Below the pieces are notes generated by a model. The model made no database searches. It was not told the origin of the DNA and was given only the letters and a program-made list of their open reading frames with translations. Of a DNA stretch of 64,000 bases, positions 8,666-19,428 are shown in pieces. The DNA lies in the NCBI GenBank assembly GCA_023382975.1, contig JAHDXO010000049.1:1-64000 (forward strand). The letters run 5' to 3'. A program made the position numbers and the translations under genes. Source of the DNA: Pirellulaceae bacterium (GTDB lineage: Bacteria; Planctomycetota; Planctomycetia; Pirellulales; Pirellulaceae). How positions within the stretch are numbered: the first letter of the stretch is position 1; each line of letters starts with the position of its first letter.

Positions 8666-10531
8666 TTATTTCAAGCTCTTAATGAATGCGATCAACGCGT
8701 CGATCTCTTCGTCCCGTATCTGTCCCGCATAAGTGGGCATGACCGGTTTGAAGCCCGCCCGGATGTCCGACTGCGGTTCGAGGATCGATTTGCGGATGTA
8801 GTTCTCGTCCACCAGAATTCGCCGTCCGTCGGCCATTTCGTGTTCCTCGCCGAACGAACCCTTGAACGTCGGACCGCTCTTGGCGCTCCCGTCCATCGAA
8901 TGGCACTGAATGCAGCCCTTCCGTTCGTACACGATCCGGCCGCCTTCTTCCGGAGTCACTCGCTCCAGGAAATTCGCCGCATCGGCCAGCCACTTCTCGA
9001 ACTCGCCCGATGGGTGAACCACCACTTGGGCCAGCATCTTCGAGTGCTGTTCGCCGCAATACTCGGCGCAGAACAAGGTGTACTCGCCCACTCGACGCGG
9101 CTCGAACCATGTCTTGGTGTAGCGACCGGGGACGACGTCCATCTTCAGCCGGAAGGCGGGGATGTACAGGCTATGGATCACATCGTCCGACGACATGACC
9201 AATTGGACGGGGCGGTTCACGGGAACATGCAAATTCGGCTCGCGGTGTCCGTTCGGGTAGACAAACTCCCAGTTCCATTTCTTCGCGACCACGCGGATCT
9301 CGTAAGCGTTGTCCGGAGGTTGCCGCATGTCCATGTAGGCGACAAAGCCCCAGACGAAAATGACGCCCACGATAATGGTCGGAATCACCGACCAGAGGAT
9401 CTCCAGAAAATTGCTGTGCGTGGCCGTCTTCACCGCCTCGACGCCCGGACGCTCACGGTACTTCAGCAGGAAGTAAGTCATCGCGCCAACGATGATGGCG
9501 AAGAAGAAGATCGAGATCCAGAGAATGAAGAAAAAGACGGTGTCCACCGACTCGGAGGCCGCGGAAGCTCGTTCGGGAAAGAAGAAGTTGCCTCCCGACG
9601 ACTGGGCCAGCGGCAGCGCGAACATCGGCGCCAAGGAAGCACGACTCGCAGTGTCGGCGCCGCTGTCCGGCGGCGAATCAGCCTTTGCAGCCCGCGAGGA
9701 TCGGCGCAGCCAGACCGGGACAAGCCCGATCGCCAGGACGAACAAGGTCAGTCCCGCTCCCATTTGCATCAACCGCTGGGCCATCGGGCCGTAACGGCCC
9801 GCTTCCGCGTCGTAGTGGAAGCAGAACAGCAGAATCTTGTCCATCGTCGATCCGATCTTTCCCTCGCTGGCCTCGACCAGCGACAATTGCAGCGTCTTCG
9901 GCGCGAACTGCACGCCGTACAAGTAACGCGAGACGATGCCCGTCGGAGTACACACCATCACCGCGGCCACGTGGGAAAACTCGTTGCGCTCCGGGATGAA
10001 CTTGTACCGGAACCCGACCGCGTCGGCCAACCGGTCGATGCTCGACTGCTTGCCCACCCAGAAATGCCAGCCGTTGGCGGTGTCCAGTCGGCCGTATGTT
10101 CTCACGTACTTTTGCTGGGTCAGCCGCGCCCGCTCCGGCGTCTCGGTCGGATCGATGCTGACGCTGAGAATCTCGAAGTCCTTGCCGGGCGTCAACGACA
10201 CGTCGATCAGACTGTCCACCAACCCGTTCAACTGCAACATGCAAAGCATCGGGCAATCGGAGTAGTTCAGCGACAGGAGTACCGGACGGCCCTCGTGGAA
10301 CAGTTGGCCGAGAGTCACCTGCTGGCCCTTCTCGTCGCGGAAAGTCAGATCGAGGGGCAGTTGGCCGCCGAGTTTCTCATCGACTCCCACATCCTCCAGC
10401 TCGGGCGGCTTGTAATCGGACAGTTGCGCCGAAGCGACGGTGGCGAGACCGCTGAGCGAAAACGCCACCGCGGCGCACAATGCCCGCCAACCGGCCCCGC
10501 TTGTCCGTCGGTTCTGCTGCTTCGCGATCAT
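8666..10531 (-). CDS. Sco copper chaperone fused to cytochrome c oxidase subunit II (caa3)
   Basis: One uninterrupted 621-residue reading frame. ATG 10531 is chosen because AAGGAGTGA lies 6 bases upstream, overlapping the previous gene's stop. Residues 1-35 are a signal peptide. Residues about 45-235 are Sco1/SenC with the copper site C93PMLC97. A membrane helix at about 255-275 is followed by a short linker and then subunit II: two membrane helices, the CuA site C488AEYC492GEQHSKM and a C-terminal cytochrome c with C540IQCH544 and Met in VMPTYAG. The subunit accepts electrons from alternative complex III. Elsewhere Sco and CoxB are separate. Residue 303 is a Met that could be an internal start, so two proteins may be made from one frame. 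Confidence 0.93.
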   Translation of the reverse strand: MIAKQQNRRTSGAGWRALCAAVAFSLSGLATVASAQLSDYKPPELEDVGVDEKLGGQLPLDLTFRDEKGQQVTLGQLFHEGRPVLLSLNYSDCPMLCMLQLNGLVDSLIDVSLTPGKDFEILSVSIDPTETPERARLTQQKYVRTYGRLDTANGWHFWVGKQSSIDRLADAVGFRYKFIPERNEFSHVAAVMVCTPTGIVSRYLYGVQFAPKTLQLSLVEASEGKIGSTMDKILLFCFHYDAEAGRYGPMAQRLMQMGAGLTLFVLAIGLVPVWLRRSSRAAKADSPPDSGADTASRASLAPMFALPLAQSSGGNFFFPERASAASESVDTVFFFILWISIFFFAIIVGAMTYFLLKYRERPGVEAVKTATHSNFLEILWSVIPTIIVGVIFVWGFVAYMDMRQPPDNAYEIRVVAKKWNWEFVYPNGHREPNLHVPVNRPVQLVMSSDDVIHSLYIPAFRLKMDVVPGRYTKTWFEPRRVGEYTLFCAEYCGEQHSKMLAQVVVHPSGEFEKWLADAANFLERVTPEEGGRIVYERKGCIQCHSMDGSAKSGPTFKGSFGEEHEMADGRRILVDENYIRKSILEPQSDIRAGFKPVMPTYAGQIRDEEIDALIAFIKSLK

Positions 10532-10535
10532 GGTT

Positions 10536-10838
10536 TCACTCCTTGTCCGCCGCACGCTGCAGGTCGGCCACGACCCGCTCCATCGCGCGGTCGATGGGAA
10601 TCGCCACCTTGTTCTGCGCCCGGTCGAGCCAACCGTACTGCGTCAACTGGATCTCCTGCTCCGCAAGAATGCCGTCGCTCTCGGCCGTCGGGATCTGAAT
10701 CACCTTTCGCTCAAAATCCTGCTCCGCCAAGGCATAATAGAGCACCTGCAAGCCGACGATCAGGGCGAACAGCAGAATCGTGCTGACGACGCCCACCAAG
10801 GCGAGCATGGGCGTGTTCGTGTCGTTGTAGCGTTCCAT
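10536..10838 (-). CDS. Small membrane protein of the respiratory operon
   Basis: A 100-residue protein with one strong membrane helix at about residues 11-33 (MLALVGVVSTILLFALIVGL) and a periplasmic or cytoplasmic tail ending in RAMERVVADLQRAADKE. ATG 10838 with GAGG upstream is preferred; an upstream TTG at 10853 would overlap the actF stop by four bases. Its stop lies inside the Shine-Dalgarno of the next gene, so it is part of the operon. No function is recognised; the position suggests an assembly or accessory role for alternative complex III or the oxidase. Confidence 0.75.
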   Translation of the reverse strand: MERYNDTNTPMLALVGVVSTILLFALIVGLQVLYYALAEQDFERKVIQIPTAESDGILAEQEIQLTQYGWLDRAQNKVAIPIDRAMERVVADLQRAADKE

Positions 10839-10849
10839 GGTGTTGCGCC

Positions 10850-12076
10850 TCAAAGGTTCTTGAAAGCCAGCGACTCGGGCAACCGCGGATCCCGTACGGC
10901 GATCAACGCTCGATCACCCGCCGCCCACAGGACCGCACTCCCGTACGCGGCGCCCAGGCCAATCAAGCAACACAAATCGACCAGTCCGAAAGTAGGGCCG
11001 TCCTTGCCCGTCAACTGCGGCATCACCAGCCAATACAGGTCGATCCAGTGCATGATCAACAGCCACGCGGACCATCCCATCAACGCCCAGCGGTTCCGCC
11101 TCACATGACGCGACAACAGGCCCGGAAACGGCAGCAGAAGATGCCCGAACAGCAGAATCAGCGAGATACCTGCCCAGCCGCCGGTCTGGCGAACGAGAAA
11201 CCACTGGGTTTCCTCGGGAATGTTCGCGTACCAGATCAACATGTATTGCGAGAAGGCGATATAGCCCCAGAAGAAAACGAAGCCGAACAGCAGTTTGCCC
11301 AGGTCGTGGTAGTGCTCGACGGTGATCGACTCCTTCAACAACCCGCGCTGCTGCAGATACTGGGCCGCCAGGATCAGGGCGGCAATCGCTCCGACCGCGC
11401 ATCCGGCGAAGAAGTAGACTCCGAAGATCGTGCTGAACCAGTGGGCATCCAGCGACATCAGCCAGTCGAACGAGGCGAAGGTCAAGGTAAATCCGAAGGC
11501 CACCACGGCCGGGCCGCTCCACTTCTGCATCCGCAGTGTCAGTTCTTTGTCGCCCGAGCGGTCTTGTAGTCGCGAATTGCGGTAGAAAAACGTGGCCAAC
11601 AACGACCAAATCCCGAAGTACAGCACGGCGCGGATCGTGAAGAACGTTGCGTTCAGGTACGGAAGTTTCGCGCGGATCAGTGGGTCGTCGCGCATGACGT
11701 CCGGATCGTTCCAGTGGAACAGGATTCCGCCGCCCAGCAAGAGAAAGGCCAGGATCGGCAGGAACAAGACCGCCCAGCACGGCAGCGCGGCGGCCATCAG
11801 TTCGGCCAACCGGCGCCAGACTACGTTCCAGCCGGACCGGGTCAGATGGCTGACGATGACCAGGCACAACGCGCCCAGCGAAAGGCTGAGGAAGTAGCAG
11901 TAGTTCAACAGATAGCTGAAGGCGAACTGCCGGATGCCTTGGCTGGACAGAAAACTGAGGCCCAGAGCCAGTAGGATGCCCGCCGCGCCGACGGCCGCCA
12001 GGACATAAGTCGCCCCGCGGCGCTCGTCGCCGAATTGGTACAGGTCGCGCAGTTCCGCGTGTTTTTCCGCTTTCAT
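10850..12076 (-). CDS. actF: Alternative complex III subunit ActF
   Basis: A 408-residue polytopic membrane protein with about ten helices, matching quinol:cytochrome c oxidoreductase ActF. The N-terminus DLYQFGDERRGATYVLAAVG is followed by hydrophobic segments; internal family features include FASFDWLMSLDAHWFSTIFGVYFFAG and FSQYMLIWYANIPEET. ActF has no cofactor and is related to part of ActC, forming the membrane arm with it. It lies 26 bases after actDE and its stop overlaps the possible start of the next gene. Confidence 0.93.
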   Translation of the reverse strand: MKAEKHAELRDLYQFGDERRGATYVLAAVGAAGILLALGLSFLSSQGIRQFAFSYLLNYCYFLSLSLGALCLVIVSHLTRSGWNVVWRRLAELMAAALPCWAVLFLPILAFLLLGGGILFHWNDPDVMRDDPLIRAKLPYLNATFFTIRAVLYFGIWSLLATFFYRNSRLQDRSGDKELTLRMQKWSGPAVVAFGFTLTFASFDWLMSLDAHWFSTIFGVYFFAGCAVGAIAALILAAQYLQQRGLLKESITVEHYHDLGKLLFGFVFFWGYIAFSQYMLIWYANIPEETQWFLVRQTGGWAGISLILLFGHLLLPFPGLLSRHVRRNRWALMGWSAWLLIMHWIDLYWLVMPQLTGKDGPTFGLVDLCCLIGLGAAYGSAVLWAAGDRALIAVRDPRLPESLAFKNL

Positions 12077-12102
12077 GGGAATGCTTCGTCTTACGATTGG
12101 TT

Positions 12103-13515
12103 TTACAGGTCTCGCAGGGTATCAAGCAATTCGGACGGCACATCGGCCGGACTGGCGTTGCGGCTTCGTTGCAGCGCCCGGATGTACAGGACCACGGCCC
12201 AGCGGTCCTCGACCGAGATCTGGTCGCCGTAGCCGGGCATCTTGCGGACGCCGTGCGTAATGGTGTGGTAAACCTGTCCGACGGGTTGGGCGACGACCGA
12301 ATCGGCGTGCAGCGACAGCGGCGGGATCCAGGTTCCCTGTTCCAGCGCCAGCGCCCGCTTGGACACGATGCCGTTGCCGTCGCCCACCAACCCGTGGCAG
12401 GTGGCGCAGTAGATATCGAACCGTTGGCGGCCGCGCGCCATCAACTCGCGGGTGACCGGCACAGGAAACTCGGTGACCCACGGGGGCTGAGGTTCTTCGT
12501 TCGCCGTTGCCGCGGGAGGCGCCGGGCCGTCGGCTTGGCCCGCCTCCGTCGCCGCGGATGCCGGCGCCGGGACAACCGGTTCCGCCGCGGCTTCCGCAGC
12601 AGTGTCTTCCGCCGCGGTGTACATGGCCGACGTTCGGCCGGTCGAAGCCGCGGCGGGCGGGGCGTCGGGCTCGATCCCGCGGTACAGGCGGTCGTCGGCG
12701 TTCAACCCGCCGCGGGCCACCGTCCCGGCCACGGGCGGCCGACTGGACCGCCGGTCGGCGAACAGGGTGGCGGGCGCCGGTGCCTGCGGTTTGAAACCAG
12801 GGTGGTAGTCCATGTCGAAAAACGTGTCCCAACGCGGCTTGTCCGATTTCGTGGCCCGCGCCCGGGCGATCAGCGCCGGCGGAATCAAGGCCAGGCAAGC
12901 GATCAACAGCAACACGGGCGCCACAAACTTGGGCAGCGAACTGTTACCCGCTTCCGATTCGCAGACTTCGATGCTAACCGGCTGCAGCGATTCGAGCAGC
13001 GAGCGGGTTCGAACCGCATCGAATTTCGGATCCGCGGCTTCGATCATCAGGAAGAACCGATCCGTGGTGGCCCGCAGAAAATTCGCCTTTCGCAGCAGCG
13101 GATTGGACAGCCGCGGCAGCCGGTTCAACGCCAACATGCCCAGGAACGCCGTCGCGCCAGCCAGCAGGATCGTCAACTCGAAAATCACCGGGATGTTGGC
13201 CGGCAGACTGAACAGCGGCTTGCCGCTGATCAGGAACGGATAGTCGATGGCGTTGGTCCACCATTGGCCGACGAGTGCCACGGTTCCGCCGCCGAGCCCC
13301 GCGATCAGCACCAGCCAAGGCAAGCCGGTCGGCCGGATGCCCATCGCCTCGTCGATGCCGTGGATGGGGAACGGGCTGAAGGCATCGGTCTTGCGGTAGC
13401 CTTCGCCGCGCACCCTGGCACCCGCGGCCAGCAGCGCTTCGGGCGAATCGAACTCCGCCACCAGGCCGACGACCTTGGTCTGCGGAACGGTTTGAGTGGT
13501 GGGTTTCTCTGCCAT
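12103..13515 (-). CDS. Fused ActD-ActE of alternative complex III
   Basis: A 470-residue in-frame fusion. Residues about 1-180 are ActD (DUF3341: VVGLVAEFDSPEALLAAG, PIHGIDEAMG, two membrane helices, then DRFFLMIEAADPKFD). A further helix at about 205-225 tethers a Pro/Ala-rich linker (residues 230-330, with many Ala, Pro and Glu). Then comes ActE, a mono-heme cytochrome c with C370ATCH374 and the Met ligand in KMPGYGDQI. ActE normally takes electrons from the complex to the oxidase. The gene begins 2 bases after the actC stop. Separate actD and actE genes are usual, although fused forms may occur in relatives. Confidence 0.92.
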   Translation of the reverse strand: MAEKPTTQTVPQTKVVGLVAEFDSPEALLAAGARVRGEGYRKTDAFSPFPIHGIDEAMGIRPTGLPWLVLIAGLGGGTVALVGQWWTNAIDYPFLISGKPLFSLPANIPVIFELTILLAGATAFLGMLALNRLPRLSNPLLRKANFLRATTDRFFLMIEAADPKFDAVRTRSLLESLQPVSIEVCESEAGNSSLPKFVAPVLLLIACLALIPPALIARARATKSDKPRWDTFFDMDYHPGFKPQAPAPATLFADRRSSRPPVAGTVARGGLNADDRLYRGIEPDAPPAAASTGRTSAMYTAAEDTAAEAAAEPVVPAPASAATEAGQADGPAPPAATANEEPQPPWVTEFPVPVTRELMARGRQRFDIYCATCHGLVGDGNGIVSKRALALEQGTWIPPLSLHADSVVAQPVGQVYHTITHGVRKMPGYGDQISVEDRWAVVLYIRALQRSRNASPADVPSELLDTLRDL

Positions 13516-13517
13516 GC

Positions 13518-14930
<1,413 letters not shown>

Positions 14931-15064
14931 GTTGTCCGTTAAGTCTTTAGGCTTTACTGGTGACCGCCGACTCGAGCCGACGGCGTCAGGACGGTGCGGT
15001 CAAGTTTTCAGGGCATTCAATCCAAATTCGAAAGACAGATCGCGAAATTCGGGCCTTTCAAACT

Positions 15065-18000
15065 TCAATGGGTACTCCCGTGTTCCGCATGAGCATGGTG
15101 TTCCGGATGCTCGGCCGCCAGCGCGGGATGCGGGTTGCGGATCCGCGCCAAGTAATAGGTGCGCGGCTTGATGTTCAATTCGGCCAACATGGCATACGCC
15201 CGCGGGTTGGCGTGCGCCTGGGCGACCCGGCTGGTCGGTTCGTTGACGTCGCCGAACTCGATCGCCTGGGTCGGACAGGCCTGCTGGCAGGCGGTGACGA
15301 TGTCGCCGTCCTTCAGCGGACGGCGCTGGCTCTTCGCGTCGATCTTGCCGTTCTGAATCCGCTGAACGCAGTACGTGCATTTCTCCATCACGCCGCGCGA
15401 CCGGACGGTGACCTCCGGGTTCAGCGACAACTGGACCAATTCGCGGTTCGGGTCGGTGACCGGCTGGGTGTAGTCGAAATAATTGAACCGCCGCACCTTG
15501 TACGGGCAGTTGTTGCCGCAGTACCGCGTCCCGATGCAGCGGTTGTAGACCATGTCGTTCAAGCCTTCGCGGCTGTGAACCGTCGCCGCCACCGGACAGA
15601 CTTGTTCGCAGGGCGCCAGTTCGCAGTGATGGCAGGCCACGGGTTGGTGGACCGCCTGCGGATCGTCCACGCTACCGCTGAAGTACCGGTCGACGCGGAT
15701 CCAGTGCATCTCGCGGTTCCGGCTCACCAGATCCTTGCCCACCACCGGGACGTTGTTCTCGGACTGGCAGGCCACCATGCAGGCGCTGCAGCCGATGCAC
15801 TTGTTCAAATCGATGGACATGCCCCAGGCGTGGCCCTCGTAGCTGAACTCGGTCCACAGCGACTTGAGCGGCGGATGGTGGACCATGTGCTGGGCGAAAT
15901 CCGGATGGGCCTGGAAATGGCCCAGTTCCGCCTCGCGAACCAGCTCGCCGACCCGGCGACCCGTCTCCTTCATGCCCACCGTGTCAATGGCGTGATGGTC
16001 TTGCGTCGTGGCCAGTGGATACGTCCGGCCCGTGCCGGTGACCGAGACGCCCGTCAACACGAACGGCGAATCGCTGGTCCGCAGTCGGTTGGCATTCACG
16101 CCGACCGGGGCGATCCCGTCGGCTGCGCTGCCCCCCACCTTCCCCGCCGCCGTGCGGCCGTAGCCCAAGGCGACGCCGATCGACCCCTCGGCCTGACCGG
16201 GCAACACGAAGGCCGGAATCTCCAGGGTGTGGCCGCCCGCCTCGATGGTGATCCATTCGCTGTGCTTGACCCCCAGTCGTTCGGCCGTCGCCGGACTGAG
16301 CAACGCGGCGTTGTCCCAAACCAGCTTGCTCAAGAACCGCGGCGTTTCCTGCAGCCAGCCGTTATTCGCAAACCGGCCGTCGTACACCGCCGCATCCGGG
16401 CAGAACACGACTTCCAGGTCGCTCTCGGCCGCGCCGGCCGAATCCGCGGCAGCCGCCTCCGCGATTTTTACATCGAGCGGTTCGAATCGGCTGCCCGCCA
16501 GGTATCCGTCGTGCAGCAGTTTCCGCCAGTCGGCTTCGGTCAACGGCTGTCCGCCGCGGGCGGCCTCGATCGCCTGCCGCACGATCGCTTGCGGTTCGCG
16601 CGAGTCCCCGCACAGCCGGGCCAGAAATTCCAGCGCCGACCGGCCGCCGCACAACGGCTCGATCAGCGGTTGAGTCACGCTGATCGTCCCGTCCCAGGCG
16701 CGGGCGTCCCCCCAGGCTTCGAACGGATGCGCGGCAGGCAGATACCAATGGCAGAGCAGCGACGTCTCGTTCTCGTCCACGCTCAAGTGAATCGCCGTGT
16801 CGACCTTGGTCAACACTTCCGCCACATCGATGTCGGCCGGCGCGTCGTAGACCGGATTGCCGCCCAGGACGATCAGCGTCTTGATTTTTCCGTCCGCTGC
16901 CGCGGCCGCCAGGGATTTCAGATCCGCGTACGGCAAAGGCGCATCCGCCGCGAACGTGACCGTTTCGCCCAGGTTCTTCAGCCGGGCATTCAGGCGATGC
17001 ACGCGAGCCTGAACCTCCGGCGGTTGCCGCAGGCCGACGATCACCGCCGCCCGGCCTGGATGGTTCAGCAGGTCGTCGGCGATCGCCTGGACAAGATGTT
17101 CTCTCTTCGGCGCGGTGGCATCGACGGCGACCTTGCCGGCCTCCGCATGTTCCTCGACCAACCGCTCGATTTCGCCCAACACGGCGGCGATATCGCTGGA
17201 TTTCACGGCCAACCGGTGATCCGCCGCGGCCCCCGTCACCGTGAACTGGCTCTCGACAACATACAAGCGGCTCATCTTGCCGTGATCGGCATCCCGACCG
17301 GCGGCAAACTCCTCGGCTAATCGCACGGAGTCGGGATCGCTGGTCAGGAAATCAGCGTCCAGGGCGACAATCACCTCGGCCCGGTCCAGCGCCAGTCGGG
17401 CCCGGCAGGGCTGGCCGAACGCGAGCTCCGTTCCCCGCACCGCGCTGTCGCGCGGAACCGACGTGTGCTGATACAGCTTGGCCGCCGGAAACGCTTGCTG
17501 GAAACGGTCCAGCATGTGCCGCATGGATAGCGAATCGGTCGGCTCGATCAACAGGGCAACGCCCTCGCCCTTGTTCGATTTCCAGGCCCGAATCTGCTGG
17601 TCGCACTCGTCGTCGAATTCCATCCAGGTCTTGGACGAAACCTGCCGTCCGGCACGCTGCCGAAGTTGCCTGCCCCGATCCGGATCGTACAGGCCCAGGA
17701 TGCAGGCTTGAGCCCAGGCGTCGGTGCCGCGCTGTCCGGATGGGTGATCCGCGTTCCCTTCGACTTTCAATGGCCGTCCGTCGTAGCAGGTCATCAACAG
17801 ATGCCGAACTCCGCCGGCCAATTCGATCGACGTCGCATACCTCTGCGGCTTGCCGGGGATCCGGTCCACAGGCCTCGCCGACAGCGGGACGATCTTGTCC
17901 TGTTGATAGCGGCAGCCCGTCACGCCCGCCAGCGCCAACGAGGCGCCCATCAACTGCAGCCAGCGCCTCCGTGAGACGCCCTGCGGGAACTCGGATGCCG

Positions 18001-18100
18001 CCTCGGGAAATTCCCGATGGAGCATCTCCACAAACTCGGGCGAGTTTTCCAATTCGCCGAGACTTCGCCAATACTGCTTCCCGGTAGACGCTTCGCTCAT
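15065..18100 (-). CDS. actB: Alternative complex III subunit ActB (iron-sulfur/molybdopterin-fold)
   Basis: A 1011-residue exported subunit. A Tat signal at residues 44-63 (RRRWLQLMGASLALAGVTGC) ends in a lipobox-like Cys. The middle has the molybdopterin-oxidoreductase fold (SVDENETSLLCHWYLPAAHPFEAWGD) but, as in known ActB, is not expected to hold a cofactor. The C-terminal third is a ferredoxin module with Cys groups CIGCSACMVAC, CHHCELAPCEQVC, CIGTRYCGNNC and CQQAC that bind 3Fe-4S/4Fe-4S clusters linking quinol oxidation to the hemes. The end is His-rich. ATG 18100 forms an ATGA overlap with actA and is preferred over GTG 18109. Confidence 0.95.
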   Translation of the reverse strand: MSEASTGKQYWRSLGELENSPEFVEMLHREFPEAASEFPQGVSRRRWLQLMGASLALAGVTGCRYQQDKIVPLSARPVDRIPGKPQRYATSIELAGGVRHLLMTCYDGRPLKVEGNADHPSGQRGTDAWAQACILGLYDPDRGRQLRQRAGRQVSSKTWMEFDDECDQQIRAWKSNKGEGVALLIEPTDSLSMRHMLDRFQQAFPAAKLYQHTSVPRDSAVRGTELAFGQPCRARLALDRAEVIVALDADFLTSDPDSVRLAEEFAAGRDADHGKMSRLYVVESQFTVTGAAADHRLAVKSSDIAAVLGEIERLVEEHAEAGKVAVDATAPKREHLVQAIADDLLNHPGRAAVIVGLRQPPEVQARVHRLNARLKNLGETVTFAADAPLPYADLKSLAAAAADGKIKTLIVLGGNPVYDAPADIDVAEVLTKVDTAIHLSVDENETSLLCHWYLPAAHPFEAWGDARAWDGTISVTQPLIEPLCGGRSALEFLARLCGDSREPQAIVRQAIEAARGGQPLTEADWRKLLHDGYLAGSRFEPLDVKIAEAAAADSAGAAESDLEVVFCPDAAVYDGRFANNGWLQETPRFLSKLVWDNAALLSPATAERLGVKHSEWITIEAGGHTLEIPAFVLPGQAEGSIGVALGYGRTAAGKVGGSAADGIAPVGVNANRLRTSDSPFVLTGVSVTGTGRTYPLATTQDHHAIDTVGMKETGRRVGELVREAELGHFQAHPDFAQHMVHHPPLKSLWTEFSYEGHAWGMSIDLNKCIGCSACMVACQSENNVPVVGKDLVSRNREMHWIRVDRYFSGSVDDPQAVHQPVACHHCELAPCEQVCPVAATVHSREGLNDMVYNRCIGTRYCGNNCPYKVRRFNYFDYTQPVTDPNRELVQLSLNPEVTVRSRGVMEKCTYCVQRIQNGKIDAKSQRRPLKDGDIVTACQQACPTQAIEFGDVNEPTSRVAQAHANPRAYAMLAELNIKPRTYYLARIRNPHPALAAEHPEHHAHAEHGSTH

Positions 18101-18771
18101 CGGTGACACGTTGAACAGTTAGTGGAGGAATAAATGCCCTTCTCGGCCATGACCGCGGCGCCCTCGCCCGGTTCGGGAACGTAATCCAAGACAGTGATGA
18201 ATTCGTCCCGTCGCAGATGCGGTTCCGGATTGCGGTGGCAGTCCAAGCACCAGCTCATGCTCAGTTCTTCCGCTTGGTACACTTGATCCATCTTGTCGAT
18301 CCGCCCATGACACGATACGCAACCGACGCCCCGGTTGACGTGCGCCGAATGGTTGAAGTACACGAAGTCGGGCAGGTCGTGGACCTTGATCCACTCGATC
18401 CCTTCGCCCGACGCCTGGGCCCGGTGGAGCGGCAACATCTTCTCGCTCTTGACGTGGATGGCCGAAGTCGAGACTGATCCGTCCGGATTTGCCGCGCTGT
18501 GGCAGTTCAGGCATGTCTTGGTCGGCGGCACCGCCGCAAAAGCAGCCTTGTCCACCGTGGTATGGCAGTATCGGCAGTCCATCTTCAGCGTGCCAGCGTG
18601 CAGCTTGTGACTGAATTCGATCGGCTGTTTCGGCGAATAGCCCACATTGATCGTGCGCGGAGTCGTCCCGTAAACCCCGACCACCACCACGTAACCTGCG
18701 CCAAACGTCAGCAAGCCCAGAATCAGAGCCGGAAGCCGATTCGTCCATTCCGGGAAGTGAAATCTGTCCAT
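18097..18771 (-). CDS. actA: Alternative complex III subunit ActA (pentaheme cytochrome c)
   Basis: A 224-residue membrane-anchored multiheme cytochrome. One helix at about residues 12-35 is followed by five CXXCH sites: C66RYCH, C87LNCH, then CVSCH, CLDCH and CSTCH at the extreme C-terminus. It passes electrons within the alternative complex III from the ActB clusters to the mono-heme cytochrome. It is the first gene of the operon; ATG 18771 (MDRFHFPEW) has AAGGT about 9 bases upstream and is preferred over an upstream in-frame start. Any promoter for the whole operon should lie in 18772-18950, but none could be defined by eye. Confidence 0.94.
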   Translation of the reverse strand: MDRFHFPEWTNRLPALILGLLTFGAGYVVVVGVYGTTPRTINVGYSPKQPIEFSHKLHAGTLKMDCRYCHTTVDKAAFAAVPPTKTCLNCHSAANPDGSVSTSAIHVKSEKMLPLHRAQASGEGIEWIKVHDLPDFVYFNHSAHVNRGVGCVSCHGRIDKMDQVYQAEELSMSWCLDCHRNPEPHLRRDEFITVLDYVPEPGEGAAVMAEKGIYSSTNCSTCHR

Positions 18772-18946
18772 AAATGCAGACCTTACAACGAAACAGCGGA
18801 CTTCAAGAGCCAAATCTAAGACGAAACATCAGTCGTCACACGACTCTTTAGCTTCAACCGATAGATTGACGCGAATTTATCAGCAGCCAGAGAACAACGC
18901 AAGGCACCACCAATCCGGGTCTAGTCCGTAAGCAGGCTGTCAGCCC

Positions 18947-18980
18947 GTAGCACAGGCTGCCAGCCTGTGGATTCGGCTAC
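18947..18980. repeat. GTAG-headed REP-like palindrome, CAGGCTGCCAGCCTG class
   Basis: GTAG (18947-18950) is followed at once by the 19-base palindrome CACAGGCTGCCAGCCTGTG (18951-18969) and, after seven bases, by CTAC (18977-18980). A degenerate half copy lies at 18931-18946. Related copies are at 55380-55402 and 50293-50311. The CTAC supplies the stop codon (TAG on the minus strand) of the Uma2 remnant. Confidence 0.75.
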
Positions 18981-19240
18981 CCCAGGTCCGCTTCTTCGTC
19001 GTCCGCGGGCGGCGGAAATTCGACCTTGTCGTAGAGATCGGCCAACCGCAATTCGCACCCGATCTCGGGCAACGGGATCACGGCGTCGAGGCCGAAGTAC
19101 GTCTCGCGCTGAAAACCGCTATCCCCGCGGCGATAGACCAGCACCGCCACATCCGACGTCTCGACCAGGATGTACACACTCAGCGCGTCGATCGACAAAT
19201 ACGCCTCGCGCTTCTCGTTCTCGTCGGTGCGGCGAGACGG
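18977..19240 (-). pseudogene. Uma2-family nuclease, C-terminal remnant
   Basis: In the minus frame from about 19240 the translation reads SRRTDENEKREAYLSIDALSVYILVE, then Arg/Gly-rich strands and VIPLPEIGCELRLADLYDKVEF, the C-terminal half of the Uma2 (DUF820) restriction-endonuclease fold, including the KxxAY..I..L.EYVLVE region. The N-terminal half with its catalytic Asp/Glu is absent: an in-frame TGA lies at about 19265 and the upstream sequence does not resemble Uma2. An ATG at 19198 could start a 73-residue peptide, but that would lack the active site. Confidence 0.75.
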
Positions 19241-19428
19241 AAATCGCCTGATAAAGGGGTGCGGTGCTCATGCCCCAAGGATATCCCAATCGCAGTCCTC
19301 GTCCAATCCGTCGATGATCGACACGCCTGGATTCCGGGTTGTACAATCAAGGCGTTCGACCGGCTCGGTGCTCGTCTTGCACAACGCATCTTCCTGTTCC
19401 AGGGCGAATTTCTTAGGAGACGGTGACG

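Noticed and set aside
14960..17320. A 786-residue plus-strand frame opposite actB
   Set aside because: No recognisable domain and biased composition; actB on the other strand is certain.
18772..18946. A defined promoter for the respiratory operon
   Set aside because: Planctomycete promoters are poorly defined, and no convincing -35/-10 pair stood out.
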